Shown here: piece by piece, positions 1-13,079 of the stretch
How positions within the stretch are numbered: position 1 is the first letter of the stretch
Layout: the number at the start of each line of letters is the position of its first letter
NCBI GenBank assembly: GCA_037976565.1
Contig: CP137685.1
Span: 22,475,420 to 22,539,419 of the forward strand
DNA: 64,000 bases
Origin: Mesocentrotus franciscanus
Taxonomy: Eukaryota > Echinodermata > Echinoidea > Camarodonta > Strongylocentrotidae
Reading direction: 5' to 3'
Translations under genes and position numbers: made by a program
Notes under the pieces: generated by a model
What the model was told of the DNA's origin: nothing
What the model saw: the letters and a program-made list of their open reading frames with translations, nothing else
Database searches by the model: none

Positions 1-2388
1 CGCTTTTTTGGGGGGGCGGCCTCCCCCTGGCCACGCCCAACTCTTAGAACATGCCAGACGGTCAATTTGTTATATGGAGCTATGCGATCTTTACTTCAGT
101 GCACATTAAAATTGGTTTCCTTTCCAGCTAGGTTGACCCCCGGCCCCCGGTCTATTAATTTTGACACGTGCTCCTTTTCTTTTCTAATAAGTGTCTTATG
201 CCTTTCGATAAGTGTCCCCTTTTTCTCTCATCATTAAACGTGCCCCTAATTTATAGCGACTAAGAGTAATTTCCCCCAAAGCTCGCTCGCTGCGCTCGCT
301 CGCATTTATAGATGATATAATTTTGTTTCTTAACACTTATCAAAGGTCTTTTCAGTCTTCCGTTATGAGAATGTGCTTATACCCCCATCAGGATTGGGGT
401 TTTCCTCTTTAATTATCATAGATGTAATTTTTCGCACTGCGACCTCACAAATCTTAAAATTTGTCCTCGCTCGCTCGCAAATGCATATTCAGACTATTAC
501 ACCCGACTGCAAAGTATGATCTTTAAAGCGACTTGGTAACATTGTTCAAATGAGAGAAAAAAGTGCTAAGGTAGTGACTTCAATGCTAAATGTACAATTA
601 AAGATAATCTGAAAGTTTGAGTGAAAACAGACCATTATTAATGATAAAAATTGGGAAAAACTGATCTGATCGATTCCTTATTTCTCCAAACTATATTATT
701 ATAATTTAATACAATTTTAGGTGAATGTAAATCGTCATAAAGCAATGAATTGGCTCTATATACCATTCCAGACATTTAAAAAAGCCTGTCTTATGTCTTA
801 TTTTCATGGAAAAACGGTTGGGAAAATTCAGAAATGGTTGGGAGAATTTATCGTTAGAAGGTGTTGCACAGTGACGCCTTAAAAAAACAACCATAAATAT
901 CTTTTTGGTTTGAGAATGTTTCGAGGATTTTTGCATGTTAGAGGGTTTAAGTACATTAGTACATTTCATACACAAATTACGCAGTTTTGTCATCAACCTT
1001 CAACAATATCTTGTATGGTGTATAAATTACAAATATTGAAATCATCCCTGGTAATGTAATCACAATGTAGGGGTATATACCAATGTCTAAAAAATTATAT
1101 ATTTTCGCCCTGAGATTTCCCTTTGTAGGTTCCCTTTTTCCAGATAGTGCCCTTTTTGGTTGGTGCATTGCCCGGCCCCCCCCCCCATTTTGGAAGTCGC
1201 TCGGCCGCCGCCTATTCAAATATAATAACTACCTGCCTTCTTTTACGTTGACAAGTGTTCCCTTTACCTTTCTAATGAATGGAGTACCAGCATTCGACCA
1301 ACTGGCACCTCACCGTTCGCGTAGAGAGGTCTGTTTATAATTCAGTTGTATATGAAACAACTTGTTAGTTAGTTGCCCGGCTCGATCGCCCGCTCTCAAA
1401 ACGCCCCGGACCCGGCCCCGGCGGCATTTTCCTTTACCTAATTACACCTGTGATTTATAAAGAATCCCATTTTTTAAATTATTAATATAGATGCACTAAG
1501 GGGATTTTATGTTTCCCTGCTATATCTTTAAATATATAATAATTTTATATTGATAATGCTAAGAGGATCTAGCATGTATTGTATTCCATCTATATAGTGT
1601 TGTGAATTGATATATTTTCATTTATTCATTTATTCATTTATTCATTTATTTATTCGTTTATTTATTTATTTATTTATTCATTCATTTATCTATATATTTA
1701 CTTTGATTTTGGGAATCCTGAAATGCGTGTAATATATTGTGTCATGATGAATTTAGAGGATGGATACTGGATTGAATATGGGCATAGAAATCACAACATG
1801 ATTTCACGTGAGGAAGTGATGGATGGGACCGGAAGTTCCCTGTCAATGCTTCAGTACGTGTCAATTTAATCCTTCCTCCTAATTAACCCTCCCATTCTTG
1901 AATAATAAAGATATGCCACGGTAGCACTGCATGGTTATACGTTAGGGGACCCGGGGGCAGATGGGGGAGGGGCGTGACACACAAAATTACAGAGTCTCTA
2001 CATTATGTGGGGTCCAGGCGTATAGACCCTTATATAACTAAGTTGGATGACTTTTTTGGGGCGGATGAGAATTAGGGGGCTACGCCTACGGGCATGAGCC
2101 TCCAGCCACCGACCGGCCACCGACCTGCCACCGCCAGTCAGTGACCTATATGTACTACGCTCACATTAGGAGACGGCAGTACTTCCGGGTTTTTGACTGT
2201 GCTGTTGAGGTCAAAGGTAACACGATTGCTGGACCCGAACTGCCCTCTGACTCGTACTCAGCTGTGAGATTGGCAAGAATATGCACTTTCTTCTCCTGAA
2301 AAGGAATATTGATTAGTGAGTATTGATATTTATATTCTAGAAAAGTAAATACCATTGATTTCCGAAGCTATGCCTATGTAATCTAGAC
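1..2388. other. Gene-free repeat-rich DNA
   Basis: No exon or RNA gene is recognised. The stretch holds scattered reverse-complement fragments of the 'aaaggggcacttatcag' repeat (about 165-245 and 1120-1290) that forms the array at 45600-46860. It also has short C-runs, a 'gctcgctcgctgcgctcgctcgc'-like CpG-rich word near 280-305, and a tetranucleotide microsatellite at 1615-1690. The small open frames here resemble no protein family. Confidence 0.6.
1615..1690. repeat. (ATTC/ATTT)n microsatellite
   Basis: A run of TTTATTCA and TTTATTTA words repeats for about 75 bp with one or two interruptions. It is a simple low-complexity repeat. Confidence 0.9.
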
Positions 2389-2700
2389 TAGATCTACGTA
2401 GCCTACATCATAATGTTAAACTTAAAGTTTGATAAAATGATATTGATAAGCATTGCCATTGCCATGACTGGCGCCGTGCCGGGGCCGGGCTGCGCGCTAT
2501 TTTTTATCATCATTCATGTTGACTTGTATTATTCAATTGTATTGCCACAGACACAGTGTTGTTGTTGAGAATAAGACGAGACTTTGAGTTTAACATTATA
2601 ATGCATTTGATGGGCTCACAGTCCATTGGCATTAGGAAACTATAGCTTAGGTAGAATCTATACTTTAGTCTAGATCTATTAAATTTAGGACCTACAATTA
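2389..2700. repeat. Left copy of a ~310-bp direct duplication
   Basis: This block begins 'agatctacgtagcctacatc' and matches 18666-18985 almost base for base. I see one substitution ('gatggg' against 'gagggg') and an 8-9 bp indel near the right end. Both sides of the two copies differ, and the right copy directly abuts the large fold-back element. It could be a recent segmental or transposon copy, or a haplotype duplicated by the assembler around the nearby gap. Confidence 0.85.
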
Positions 2701-5700
2701 GAGGTGCCAATGCCCGTGCGTAAAGCATCGACGCCTTCGATTTGTTCGCTCGTCGTCAAATTATGAAAATTGCTAGATCTAAACAAAGTAAAAGATTAAA
2801 AAATAGAAATATTAATTACATTAAATATAATACAAAAATACAATTTTACACTCCAAAACATAACTATAATCACGAATCTGTTACGGTCTTTCACCATTTG
2901 TTGACGATCTTGCAGATTTTGGCAGATTTTAATCCGATAATTGTCGTAGCAGAAGTTACATAACGCGCACACAGGGGACGACGATGAAAATCCTAGAGGG
3001 CGTGCAGATTTGATCACTAAAATCCTTCTCATTGGCAACAGCTAGACCCTAAAAATAAGGGATCTAACTTCAGCCAAAGAACTTTTGATAGAGATTAACC
3101 TATCAGATGATCTCAAATGTCACTCTTAACAACTAGAAAATATAAACAAAATAGAAGATATCTTTTTAAATACAGGTTTTTACAAACTGTTCATTAGAAG
3201 GTAGATAGAAGATGATTTTCATGTCAATCTTGCGTTGGTTTGAGCCCCATAGCTACAGCCATCTCCAAATGAGAGGGAAAACTGTGAAAAATGACGTCAT
3301 TTTCAAGCCAAGAGTTAGTGGAGTAATTCCGATTGCGCCATCAAAATATGAATATGTATGAGCTGCAAAGAGAGCACGCGTGCAGCGTCATGTAGCGTAG
3401 TCTCACACCTAGTCCCTTATTCTAACAGCACTAGCCACGGTGTCGAGCTCGTTCTCAGAGTGCAGTGAATCGTGTACGAGTTCTGTACGAGTAGTGTTTA
3501 AATAAAAGATATTTCATTAAAAATGACTGGATAACAGTCTATACTGCAATTGTGGAAAAAGGAGGGAAAACGTGTCATGCATTGAAGATGTGTATGCAAG
3601 GCTCTTACGGACGGATTTAGCGTAGAAGGCCAGCGGAGAGAGAGAGAGAGAGAGTGCTAGTAGCATACACGTAGAACTAGAAGGAATCCAAAGCCAGCTA
3701 GCGCGCTGTAGAGAGAGAGAGTGAGTGAGAGAGAGAGAGAGATCGGAGTAGTACGTCCATGCTTTGCACGAGCAAGAACAAATAAAAGAGGAATCTTACC
3801 TAGGATCTCGTTCTAGTCGATTGTACAATAGACTGAAATCATTAGGAAATAAAGTTAAATAAATAGATTCCTTAACATTTACAATGGGATAGGTGGCAGT
3901 ACCAAATGGGCAGGTAAAAGGACGAAAGATGAGGCTCACTGAGTTTATTCAGAATGATTTTGCAGTCAATGGAAGATGAATTTCCTGACAAGAAATAGAG
4001 ATTGAAGCCTGAGAAACTTGAGGAATATTTGGATCGTTTCTCCTCGTCACCTTTCTTTATAATTATTTATGTTTCTTCTACATTTTACTTTTTTTTAAAT
4101 AACTGTCATACGAAAGGGTCAGTAATATACAGCTATCCACAATACTATACTCACCTGAATTTAATAATTAAAGCGGCTATGCACAAACGTGACGGGTGTC
4201 ATCCAGGGCGGGAGCATTGGAGGACGCATATAATACCGTACCTTCCTGAACTGTTGTTCAATAAAAAAAACTAAATAATATCCTCAACCTCAAACCCAGC
4301 ATAAATATAATCTTTAAACTTAGAATATGATTTAATAGTACTGAAGTTAAGATATTCCATTGTTATTGCCAGGCCGATTGGAGCGCTGGACTCGAACAGG
4401 GCCCTCCGCCTAAGAAGATCTGCCATGGTTACTTATGAGGCTTGTGAGCTATCAATCAATCTTTAGTTAATTTGCGCAACAATTAAGTTGTTGATTACCC
4501 CATTGCAACATTGCTATTGTTACCATTCTACTGAATGGGGGAGAGGGTGGTATTTGCCAAGGAGGGACTCGGTGTTGCATAGGTAAATGTAAAACTGTTT
4601 TGCCTTGTCACATTAATACAATAATCATAATAACAATATTCTTGCCTCCTCGGGGTACCCTCTTCAGTACCGTATTAAAAACTGTAACTCTAAGTTATTA
4701 TGAGTTAGGCTAGTAGTTAGTTTTTAAATCCGTCCGACCAGGAGCACATCTAACTTCCTGCGTATTAGTCTCCTTTAGAAACGGATTTTACATTATTTTC
4801 AACATCAATTTCGCATCCTGGTCGGTGATGAAGAATGCGAATACTAACCTCTCACAAGCAATCTTACATAACTATAGGCCTACAATAATATTTGCTTTTG
4901 AAAAAGACATGACTTTTCACCCCAAATAGGCCTATATTATAGAACCCCATAGAGGGAAAGGGATCGAGATGGAAAGAAAGAAGGGATAGGAGAGAAACAA
5001 ACCACATACTAATAATGGAGGGTGGGGGTTCGAGAGAGAGGGAGGGTGATTATGGGAATCGAAATACATGTCAGAAATGAAACATTCAAAGCATTGGCGG
5101 ATCCAGGAGGGGGAGGAGGCATATTTCTGGCTATGCCCTGCTTTGGGCCGAAAAGTGCTCATAGAAGCATGCGTTAAGCTTTGTTGGGGCCGCCGTGCCA
5201 TCCACCCCCACCATACAAAGAGTGAAAATATAGATTCTTGGTTGAGCGCACATTGGGAACTGCCCCAATGGCCCTGCTCTCTTTTCGCCCGTGGGGCCGG
5301 GCGAGAAGTTAATTCCCGTCAAAAGGAAAATGAAGAAAAAAACAAAGAAACTATAAATAAAAATGACTGTCTTGGGCCAGACACATCAATTCTGTTTTGT
5401 TAACAGTCAAAACGTTGTGATCCGTTAATTTGGATTATTTGAATTCCATGCAGTTTGAATTAATTCGCTTAAATAATAAATATAGCCGTTCACTAGATCA
5501 TTATTTTAAAAGCGTTTTGTACCAAATAATTATGAAAAAAATAATAGTGAAGAATAAATCCATGGGATGAAATCATGTAAAATCTATATTACTTTAGTGC
5601 ACTTCCAAAAATGAATCTTGTTAGTTACGTACCCATTTAACACATGTGAGATGGTTCGAACCCCCCATACTTTTGATTGAGAGTCGATTGAATGGACCGT

Positions 5701-5833
5701 GGACCACGATGCTTCAAAATCATATACTTCTTAAAAATTTGGAAATACTTAAAAGAATATATAGTTTTCCTTTTAATCTTTTAAGCTAGTTGTCTAAGGA
5801 ACAAACCTGCACTGTCTCCGCATATGAAAACGA
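2701..5833. other. Intergenic DNA, no gene seen
   Basis: Only simple repeats stand out: (GA)n tracts at about 3635-3655 and 3711-3742. Small open frames in this stretch, such as those near 4002-4274 and 5068-5403, have no recognisable domain or splice context. Confidence 0.5.
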
Positions 5834-6060
5834 ATCTCAAGTCGTCAAGAATCCAGAGCGACTTAGTAAGTTAGAAGAGAGAATCCGAAATCCTCGGAAG
5901 AGAAAACTTAACTTGCCACAACACTGTATGATTATATGAAAAAGAATTCAACTATATACCTAGCTTCCACTCCTTCTCAAGTCGTCAAGAATCCAGAGCG
6001 TTATAAGAAGAGAGACTCCGAAATCCTATGAAGAGAATACTTAACTTGGCACAACCAAAG
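5834..6060. repeat. Imperfect tandem duplication, ~144-bp period
   Basis: The word 'caagtcgtcaagaatccag' occurs near 5836 and again near 5980. Each is followed by related text ending 'acttaacttg(c/g)cacaac'. The two copies differ by small indels and substitutions, so the duplication is not recent. Confidence 0.75.
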
Positions 6061-7585
6061 AGATATCACAGAACAGTAATTGTAAGCACAATTACTCTCA
6101 CAAAATAATTCAGAAATCAAGTCGATTCAGCTGTTCAACGTCCTCGTGGCTAGAGCTTGGTAAAGATGAGGAATGGAAGAGACAAAATGGAGGGGGACGC
6201 TTATATGCATATAGACGCTGCTCTGATTTGGTGTCAACTTGTGATTGGATCGACCAAGGACATCTCAACGCTCTGTGTGTGTGTGTGTGTGTGTGGGTGC
6301 GAACAATATGCCTCTTTATCTGTGTTGTATTCTTCCTGGTTTTGTTTATATAATCCACTATTACCATTCTGGAGCACACTACATAGTCTATTGTGAAAAG
6401 GGATAATCCGTCTCCAAAGGTAATTAGAAAGCGGGGGTTTATCGTAGAAGACTTCAGTGTGAACAAATAAAGGCCGTATAGCTAATTGCTCCTATATAGC
6501 AAAACACTGCCCTTTTTCGGTTTCAGAGTAATATACACTCAGTGTTGGTAGTGAAATTATATATCCTTCATCTCCCTGCGTCTGTATGTCTCAGTGTCTG
6601 TCCTCTGTCTCTCTGTCCTGTCTCTCTGTCTCTCTGTCTCTCTCATTCATTTCTTCATTATGTGTCACGCTCTTTCATTTATATCTCTTTATATTTACCC
6701 CCACCCCGATATATCTTCTCACACTGATAATCCTTCCTCTTCAAACATAAAACTTACAAGCTCTGCTTTTACCAGGGTCTCCTCGTCTTTCTTTTAGTTC
6801 ACTTTGTTTTATCATTGTCATAATCTTCTTGTTTGCATTGTAAATGTGTAATGATCTCATGTACTACTCTATGTGACATTTGAAAGAAAGACGAATAAAT
6901 ATCTTATCTTATATCTTACATAATACAACAAAAATTAATGCAATTTGGGAAGTGCATGATTATCCTACTTGACATTAATTTAAGTTCAATACTCTCATTT
7001 ATACTGATTACTGGACCTATTATGCATTTTAGAATGTTGTCATCAACTGAAGATAGTTATAGGTCCAATTGAAACAGAGCGGAGGGGGTGACGAACGAAA
7101 GTGACCTTCGAGGTCAATCTCGACACAACAGGAGTCTCTTTATGCAACCCGAGACAGAGAGAGACTGAGAGAGAGAGAGAGAGAGAGAGAGAAGGGGTCG
7201 TAAAGTCCTGTTCAACCTATTGTATACACGATTTTGGTTGGGCAGTTTATATATTTTTTCGATATAGATAAACCAGACCATGCCATTTGTCAAATGAGTG
7301 GGAAGCGAGTAACAATGTTGTCGTCCCAAAATATCGCTTGTGCTAGCCAGTATAGTTTTGTAATAGTGATTTTATGAAATACAACTGGAGGATTTTTATT
7401 GTGCAATATTCGGAACATTTATATATTTTGGAGGATTCATGCTTGGGTATCTTTGCACGCATAAAGTCTGGTAAGTGGAGATTGGTTTGTATTATAATCA
7501 TATCATTCTTCTCAGCGACCATTCCCGCTTCAGGCCTTTATAGTATACATCCACGCAAAAACAATATTCGGTAATGCTCCGGATT
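6061..7585. other. Gene-free DNA with microsatellites
   Basis: The stretch holds a (GT)n run at 6274-6295, a (TCTCTG)-rich run at about 6594-6650 and a (GA)n run at about 7160-7192. Near 6885-6920 a pentamer-like 'atcttatctt' tail follows 'gacgaataaat', which could be the 3' end of an old retroposon. No coding exon is recognised. Confidence 0.5.
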
Positions 7586-8085
7586 NNNNNNNNNNNNNNN
7601 NNNNNNNNNNNNNNNNNNNNNNNNNNNNNNNNNNNNNNNNNNNNNNNNNNNNNNNNNNNNNNNNNNNNNNNNNNNNNNNNNNNNNNNNNNNNNNNNNNNN
7701 NNNNNNNNNNNNNNNNNNNNNNNNNNNNNNNNNNNNNNNNNNNNNNNNNNNNNNNNNNNNNNNNNNNNNNNNNNNNNNNNNNNNNNNNNNNNNNNNNNNN
7801 NNNNNNNNNNNNNNNNNNNNNNNNNNNNNNNNNNNNNNNNNNNNNNNNNNNNNNNNNNNNNNNNNNNNNNNNNNNNNNNNNNNNNNNNNNNNNNNNNNNN
7901 NNNNNNNNNNNNNNNNNNNNNNNNNNNNNNNNNNNNNNNNNNNNNNNNNNNNNNNNNNNNNNNNNNNNNNNNNNNNNNNNNNNNNNNNNNNNNNNNNNNN
8001 NNNNNNNNNNNNNNNNNNNNNNNNNNNNNNNNNNNNNNNNNNNNNNNNNNNNNNNNNNNNNNNNNNNNNNNNNNNNNNNNNNNNN
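7586..8085. other. Assembly gap (500 N)
   Basis: Exactly 500 consecutive Ns, the usual placeholder for a gap of unknown length. It hides the left boundary of the fold-back element that starts immediately after it. Any open frame spanning the Ns is meaningless. Confidence 0.99.
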
Positions 8086-8108
8086 CGGAGTCGGGCTAAT
8101 TCGGACCA

Positions 8109-8153
8109 CGGGACAATTCGGCCCAGCTGGAAAAACTGGGCCGAATTGTCCCG
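8109..8153. repeat. Subterminal perfect hairpin of left arm
   Basis: GGGACAATTCGGCCCAG at 8110-8126 is followed, after a 9-nt loop, by its exact reverse complement at 8136-8152. The stem extends one further pair. The same hairpin lies at the far end of the right arm (18601-18643) with one mismatch. Hairpins at element ends are candidate transposase-binding or replication structures. Confidence 0.9.
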
Positions 8154-9837
8154 ACATGATTAATCGATCGAGAGATACCAATGTGTATATGTTTGTGCTC
8201 ATTGTGACTTAATAATGCCCTTTCCAACCACAATCTTTAATGGAATTGTGTCAAATGATACTATTGAAGACAATCTATAACTTTTATTTAGGTAAAATGA
8301 CAAAAAAATGACATTTCGGACAATTTACTCACAGCTCGCAATCCGCATTGCCGCACGTACATTAAATGTGCGTTGTATCGACTCGGACCACTGAAATTCG
8401 AGCAGTGTTTTTGTCAGTAAATCACTGCAAAAATATCACTTTTATCTTGTATGAAGGTCTATTCTTGATTCCTGACACAAATTTCGTTATTGAGAAGTCG
8501 AATGTAGTACATTTCAGACGAGATGGTTGATGTTTGTTCACATTCTTTCGTCCTGGCCGTAAATTAGCAGACTACTGCTAGTGCTACCGCAGCAGCTCAG
8601 CTCAGTGTCCAGCTAGCAGTACAGCGCCGCCGGCCGGGTCGGCGGGGAATTCACTGACTCGGCGCCCGTACCGGGCCGCTGCACTGCATTGCATGATTGT
8701 ACTGCCCAATTTGATCGAGTGACGTGAGTATAACTAATCAAACTAGATCTATATCTACTGTATTATCATAAGTCATTCAGAGTAGAATATCTAATTTGAT
8801 TTAGTGAGTAAACTAGACCTACTAATACTAGATTAGTCATTCAGAGTAGAATATCCGATTATTGAGATTAATGAAGGAATGGAATTTTTCTTTTTTCATA
8901 ATCAGATAATCATATTTTAATTACTCTTAAAAGTTAAAGACTTAATAAATAGCTATATCTAACGTTAGGGCCTAGCTAGAGGGCCTAGCCTAGTACTCTA
9001 AGCAGAGAAGTGAACTGACGAATCGCCTTCTTTTTTTTTGGAGGGGGCTGCCTCAAAAAAAATTATACTAAAAGGTGTTGGTTTCAAGTTTTTGTATAAA
9101 TAATGCAGCCCCCTCCACCCTCCCCAAAAAAATATTTTCTCCTTTTTGTTCCCTTTTTCTGGGAATCAAAGAGATACAAAGCAAAGCAATTCAGACATGA
9201 TATTGCAATGACGTGCGGTGCATGGGCGGGCATGGGGATCTTCAGTCTCGCAAGCCTTCAGTATCGCAAGCCTTCAGTCTCCGGACCTTTGGTCAACTGG
9301 TCATTAACCATTCCTCAAATTTCTATGAAGACTTCGTTGAAAGAAAAAAATTGCGGTGTAATTTTCAATTTTTGTATATAACGCAGCTGCCCCCCCACCA
9401 CCCTCCCTCCTCCCATCCATCTCGGGGTATGTAATCAGCAACAGAGGGTCGGGGGTTAACAGATTTATATCTGATTGTGTACCTGTATAAATATGTATAC
9501 TACAGTATAAATAAATAATAAATAAAAAAACAAAATTGCATTACCACAGCGTGTCATAATACACAATTACACCTGTTTATCATTTGTTATTATGAGCCTG
9601 CTTGACGTCATATTGTTGGAATTTGTATCTTGGAGTCATAAACATATAATATGTTTATTGCTATTATGTGTGTTTTTCAAACATGTCCTCATTTTTATTT
9701 ATTTGTTTTAACTTTGTTTATTAATGCAGGTTTTTTTTGCCTTGTAACTTGCATATGAAATAAAACGTACCCGTACCACAACACAAGGAATGGTGTGGCG
9801 TGTCATCTGTACCGGTTTCTGCATGTTACAATGTCAA

Positions 9838-10432
9838 CATCATCTCCATCCCTCCCATCTTCTCCATCCTTCACACATCAACAGCGTCTTCATCCCTCTC
9901 ATCATCTCCATCCCTCACATCATCAACAGCGTCTTCATCCCTCTCATCATCTCCATCCCTTACATCATAAACATCGTCTCCATCCCTCTCATCATCTCCA
10001 TCCCTCTCATCATCAACAGCATCTTCATCCCTCTCATCATCTCCCTCCCTTACATCATAAACATCGTCTCCATCCCTCTCATCATCAGGGATGGAGATGA
10101 TTAGAGGGATGGCGATGATGAGAGGGATGGAGACAATGTGAGGGATGGAAATGATGAGAAGGATTGGTGAGGGATGGAGATGATGAGATGGAGATGATGA
10201 GAGGATGGAGATGATGAGAGGATGGGACAATGTGAGGATGGAGATGATGAGAGGATGGAGACAATGTGAGGGATGGAGATGATGAGAAGGATTGGTGAGG
10301 GATGGAGATGATGAGAGGGATTGAGACAATGTTGATGATGAGAGGGATGGAGATGGTGAGAGAGATGGAGATGGTGAGAAGGATGGAGACAATGTAAGGG
10401 ATGGAGATGATAAGAGGAAAAAAGGAAAAAAC
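9838..10432. repeat. Polarity-switching minisatellite, left arm
   Basis: A pyrimidine block (about 9838-10087) repeats 'atctccatccctctcatc'. It then flips to the complementary purine block 'gatgatgagagggatggag' (about 10088-10432). The unit length is near 15-18 bp, mostly multiples of three, so open frames arise on both strands by chance. The block is strongly strand-asymmetric and self-complementary. Confidence 0.9.
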
Positions 10433-11566
10433 GCCATTAGGCATTACAGTCGGACCCCATCCAATCTGTCTCGATACTCCTCCTCAATTACTATGCCTGT
10501 CATAATCATACTCATACTATTTATAGGTGTAGGCCCTGGTTAGCATAGCCCTAGGCCTAAGGGCAATGTTTTGCCAGGGTGGTGCTGCCGGCCGGGACTG
10601 ACATCTCTTGCCGGATCATAAGGATCAGCGTTCCGTTCAAATCATTGTGATGAATTGATATTGCCCAGGGGCGGACCCCTCCCAGACCCACCCCGCTTGG
10701 TCGCTCCGCTCCTCGCCGACGCCTGCTCCATCGTTTTCATATATTTCATCCCATGCAATTTTGTGCCCCGGTAAGAATTTCCTGGATCCACCACTGTTGC
10801 CTATTGGTCAAAATTCTCAGGGCCAGGACTGCAAATAAAGAGTCTCAAGCCAGGTTCAATTCAAATTTCAATTCAATTCAGTCTTTATTTCCAATTCATT
10901 CAAACAGTAACAAAACAAAGTAATAAAAGGATATTAACAAAAACAACAAAAAACTTAACGTAAGACATAAGATAAACGGTCATAAATACGGATTTAAAAT
11001 ACTGATAGTACAAGAATATAAAGTAGGGGGTAGAATAGATTTTCTATTTTATAAGATAAATGATTGGAAAAAGGTATGTGTATGGAAAGCTCAATGTAGG
11101 ATTGTAAAATTACACATACCATAGATATTCTAATAATAAATATTGTATTTAAGAAAGAATAATTAGTACCATTGCTGTAATATTTATATATATTAAAGAC
11201 ATTCAAGAACAAAACAAAAACTATATAAAGACTTTACAACTACAACAAGAAAAAAAAGTAAAATCATAAGTGGAAAACTACAACAAAAAGAAAAAAAAGT
11301 AAAATCATAAGTGGAAAACTACAACAAAAAGAAAAAAATGTAAAATCATAAGTGGAAAACTAATGCCAATGTCCCCCCATCTTCCTTTCTCCTTATCTCA
11401 TTCTCTCTACCGGTTTCTCACTTCTTTCTCTCAGCTCTCTCTCTGCTCTCTCTCTTACACCACTCTAATAAGTTCAAGGGGCAGCATACTGCTTTTAAAT
11501 CACACACCAATACTAGTTTATTTTCGAATGCATGTTTACAATATAGATATTTACACTATATACATA

Positions 11567-11935
11567 TTTACATAATAATAATAATGTAACTTATAAAGTG
11601 CACATATCGATTCTAAAAGACTGCTCAAGGCGCTCTGTACAGTATCAAAATAATTATAGTTTATAAAATATTAAAATTACACCATAATTATACAATATTA
11701 AATCTACGATATAATTATACAATATTATATCTACGACATAATTATACAATATTAAATCTACGACATAATTATACAATATTAAAACTACAACATAAACAAA
11801 TGGTGCTTAAGTTTCTTCATAAATATTTCAATTGATTGTGATTTTCTTATTTGTAATGGTAAATTGTTCCATAATTTTGGTGCAATGTTAGCAAAAGCCC
11901 TGTCTCGTCTCCACTGATCCATCTCATCATCAGGG
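11567..11935 (-). mobile_element. LINE 3'-end fragment (CR1/L2-like reverse transcriptase tail)
   Basis: Reading the minus strand, 11910-11788 encodes AFANIAPKLWNNLPLQIRKS followed by a lysine-rich stretch ending HHLFML. The 'P.LWNNLP..IR' block followed by 'F...LK..LF' is the typical C-terminus of CR1/L2-type non-LTR reverse transcriptases. Downstream come four copies of a 'acgacataattatacaatat' unit, then 'gcgccttgagcag', and a (TTA)n tail near 11573-11590. It lies in the loop of the fold-back element. Confidence 0.7.
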
Positions 11936-12064
11936 CCGTAGCCAGAGTTTGATGTTTGGGGGCACATACATGTAATTGATCGATGTCCTGGGGAGGGGTG
12001 TATGATCTTGGAAATTTTTTTTTTGGGGGAGCACGTGCCCCGTGCCCCCGCCTTTGCTACGGGC

Positions 12065-12300
12065 CTGCTCATCATTAACATCACTCTCATCATCTCCATC
12101 CCTCACACCATCTTCATCCCTCTCATCATCTCCATCCCTCACACCATCTTCATCCCTCTCATCATCTCCACCTCTCTCATCATCTCCATCCCTTACCAAT
12201 CCCTCTCATCATCTCTATCCCTCACATTGTCTCCATCGCTCTCATCATCTCCATCACTCACACCCTCTCATCATCTCCATCCCTCTCATCATCACTTATT
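12065..12300. repeat. Minisatellite island in the fold-back loop
   Basis: About 235 bp of the same 'ctccatccctctcatcat' unit as the arms, pyrimidine polarity only. It lies between LINE-derived sequence and the small palindrome at 12353-12448. Confidence 0.85.
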
Positions 12301-12352
12301 CTATATCATTCTAGGCTTGCTACTGCTGCCTGTACTCTGTAGCCAGTGTCTT

Positions 12353-12448
12353 AGATCCTTATGTAATACCTTTTGTTCAGGGATCCTATTGTTCAGGGAT
12401 CCTATGTTCAAGGGGCCCCCCTGAACAATAGGTATTATGTAAGGATCT
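12353..12448. repeat. Small palindrome with 18-bp perfect arms
   Basis: AGATCCTTATGTAATACC at 12353-12370 is exactly reverse-complemented at 12431-12448. The interior has two direct copies of 'ttgttcagggatcctat' and their complement 'ccctgaacaatagg'. It could be a miniature inverted-repeat remnant. Confidence 0.8.
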
Positions 12449-12589
12449 CTGCCTGTAGCTAGGGTCAATGGCAGGCCACATTCAGAGTAAGCTTCTTTTG
12501 TATGTGACAGGAAGTGTGCTATTAAGTCTTGACTGTAGCTCGATCTCCATACATGTAGCTCAATGCAATGTTGTAAAGGGTAATTTGAA

Positions 12590-12750
12590 AAAAGGAAAGC
12601 CCAAAATGGAAAGCCAAAGTAATGATGATCATGACATAAAAGGGAAGGGGCACTTTTACAAATTAATAGGGGCACTCGTCAAAGTAAAGGGAAACTTTTC
12701 CTATATACAAAGAGACACTTCTTACAAAGTTGAAAGGGCACTTGTTCGAT
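12590..12750. repeat. Short block of the 'aaaggggcac' repeat family
   Basis: Words such as 'aaggggcacttttaca' and 'gacacttcttacaaagttg' match the degenerate array at 45600-46860. This shows that the family is dispersed and also lies inside the fold-back loop. Confidence 0.7.
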
Positions 12751-13079
12751 GGCGATGTTGGCTTTTTCGTGTTGGTTATAATACGCACAAACAGCTGGCC
12801 TGTGTATTGTTATTATTAATTAATTAATTAACTATGGCTAAATTTCACACATTTTGGGGTATAAAATTACCTTCATAGCAGTTTTAGGTCCTAAAAGCAC
12901 TAAAAATGTCATAAATAAGAATAAGAGCAATAACCATGCACTTTGAAGGCATTTGTGGTCTTAAACAAGAACTCAACTTTCCCAACTTTTAATACCAAAT
13001 TTGTGAAGGTCCAAACATTTTGAAAATGTGATGGTCATGTCCACCTTAAAATGGATTGCCCATTTGTGATATAAAAATA

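Larger units (their letters stand above)
8086..11360 (+). repeat. Left inverted arm of the fold-back element
   Basis: In order it holds the subterminal hairpin (8109-8153), about 1.6 kb of unique arm sequence with a CpG-rich core near 8615-8690, the minisatellite (9838-10432), a segment ending in a (TTGAA)-like LINE tail (about 10855-10885), and three tandem copies of a ~46-bp A-rich unit near 11240-11360. The right arm has a single copy of that last unit. Confidence 0.88.

Noticed and set aside
7498..8212. Open frames of 212-234 codons
   Set aside because: They run through 500 Ns; there is no sequence to support them.
9790..10444. Similar repeat-encoded open frames in the left arm
   Set aside because: Same minisatellite artefact; they mirror the right-arm frames.
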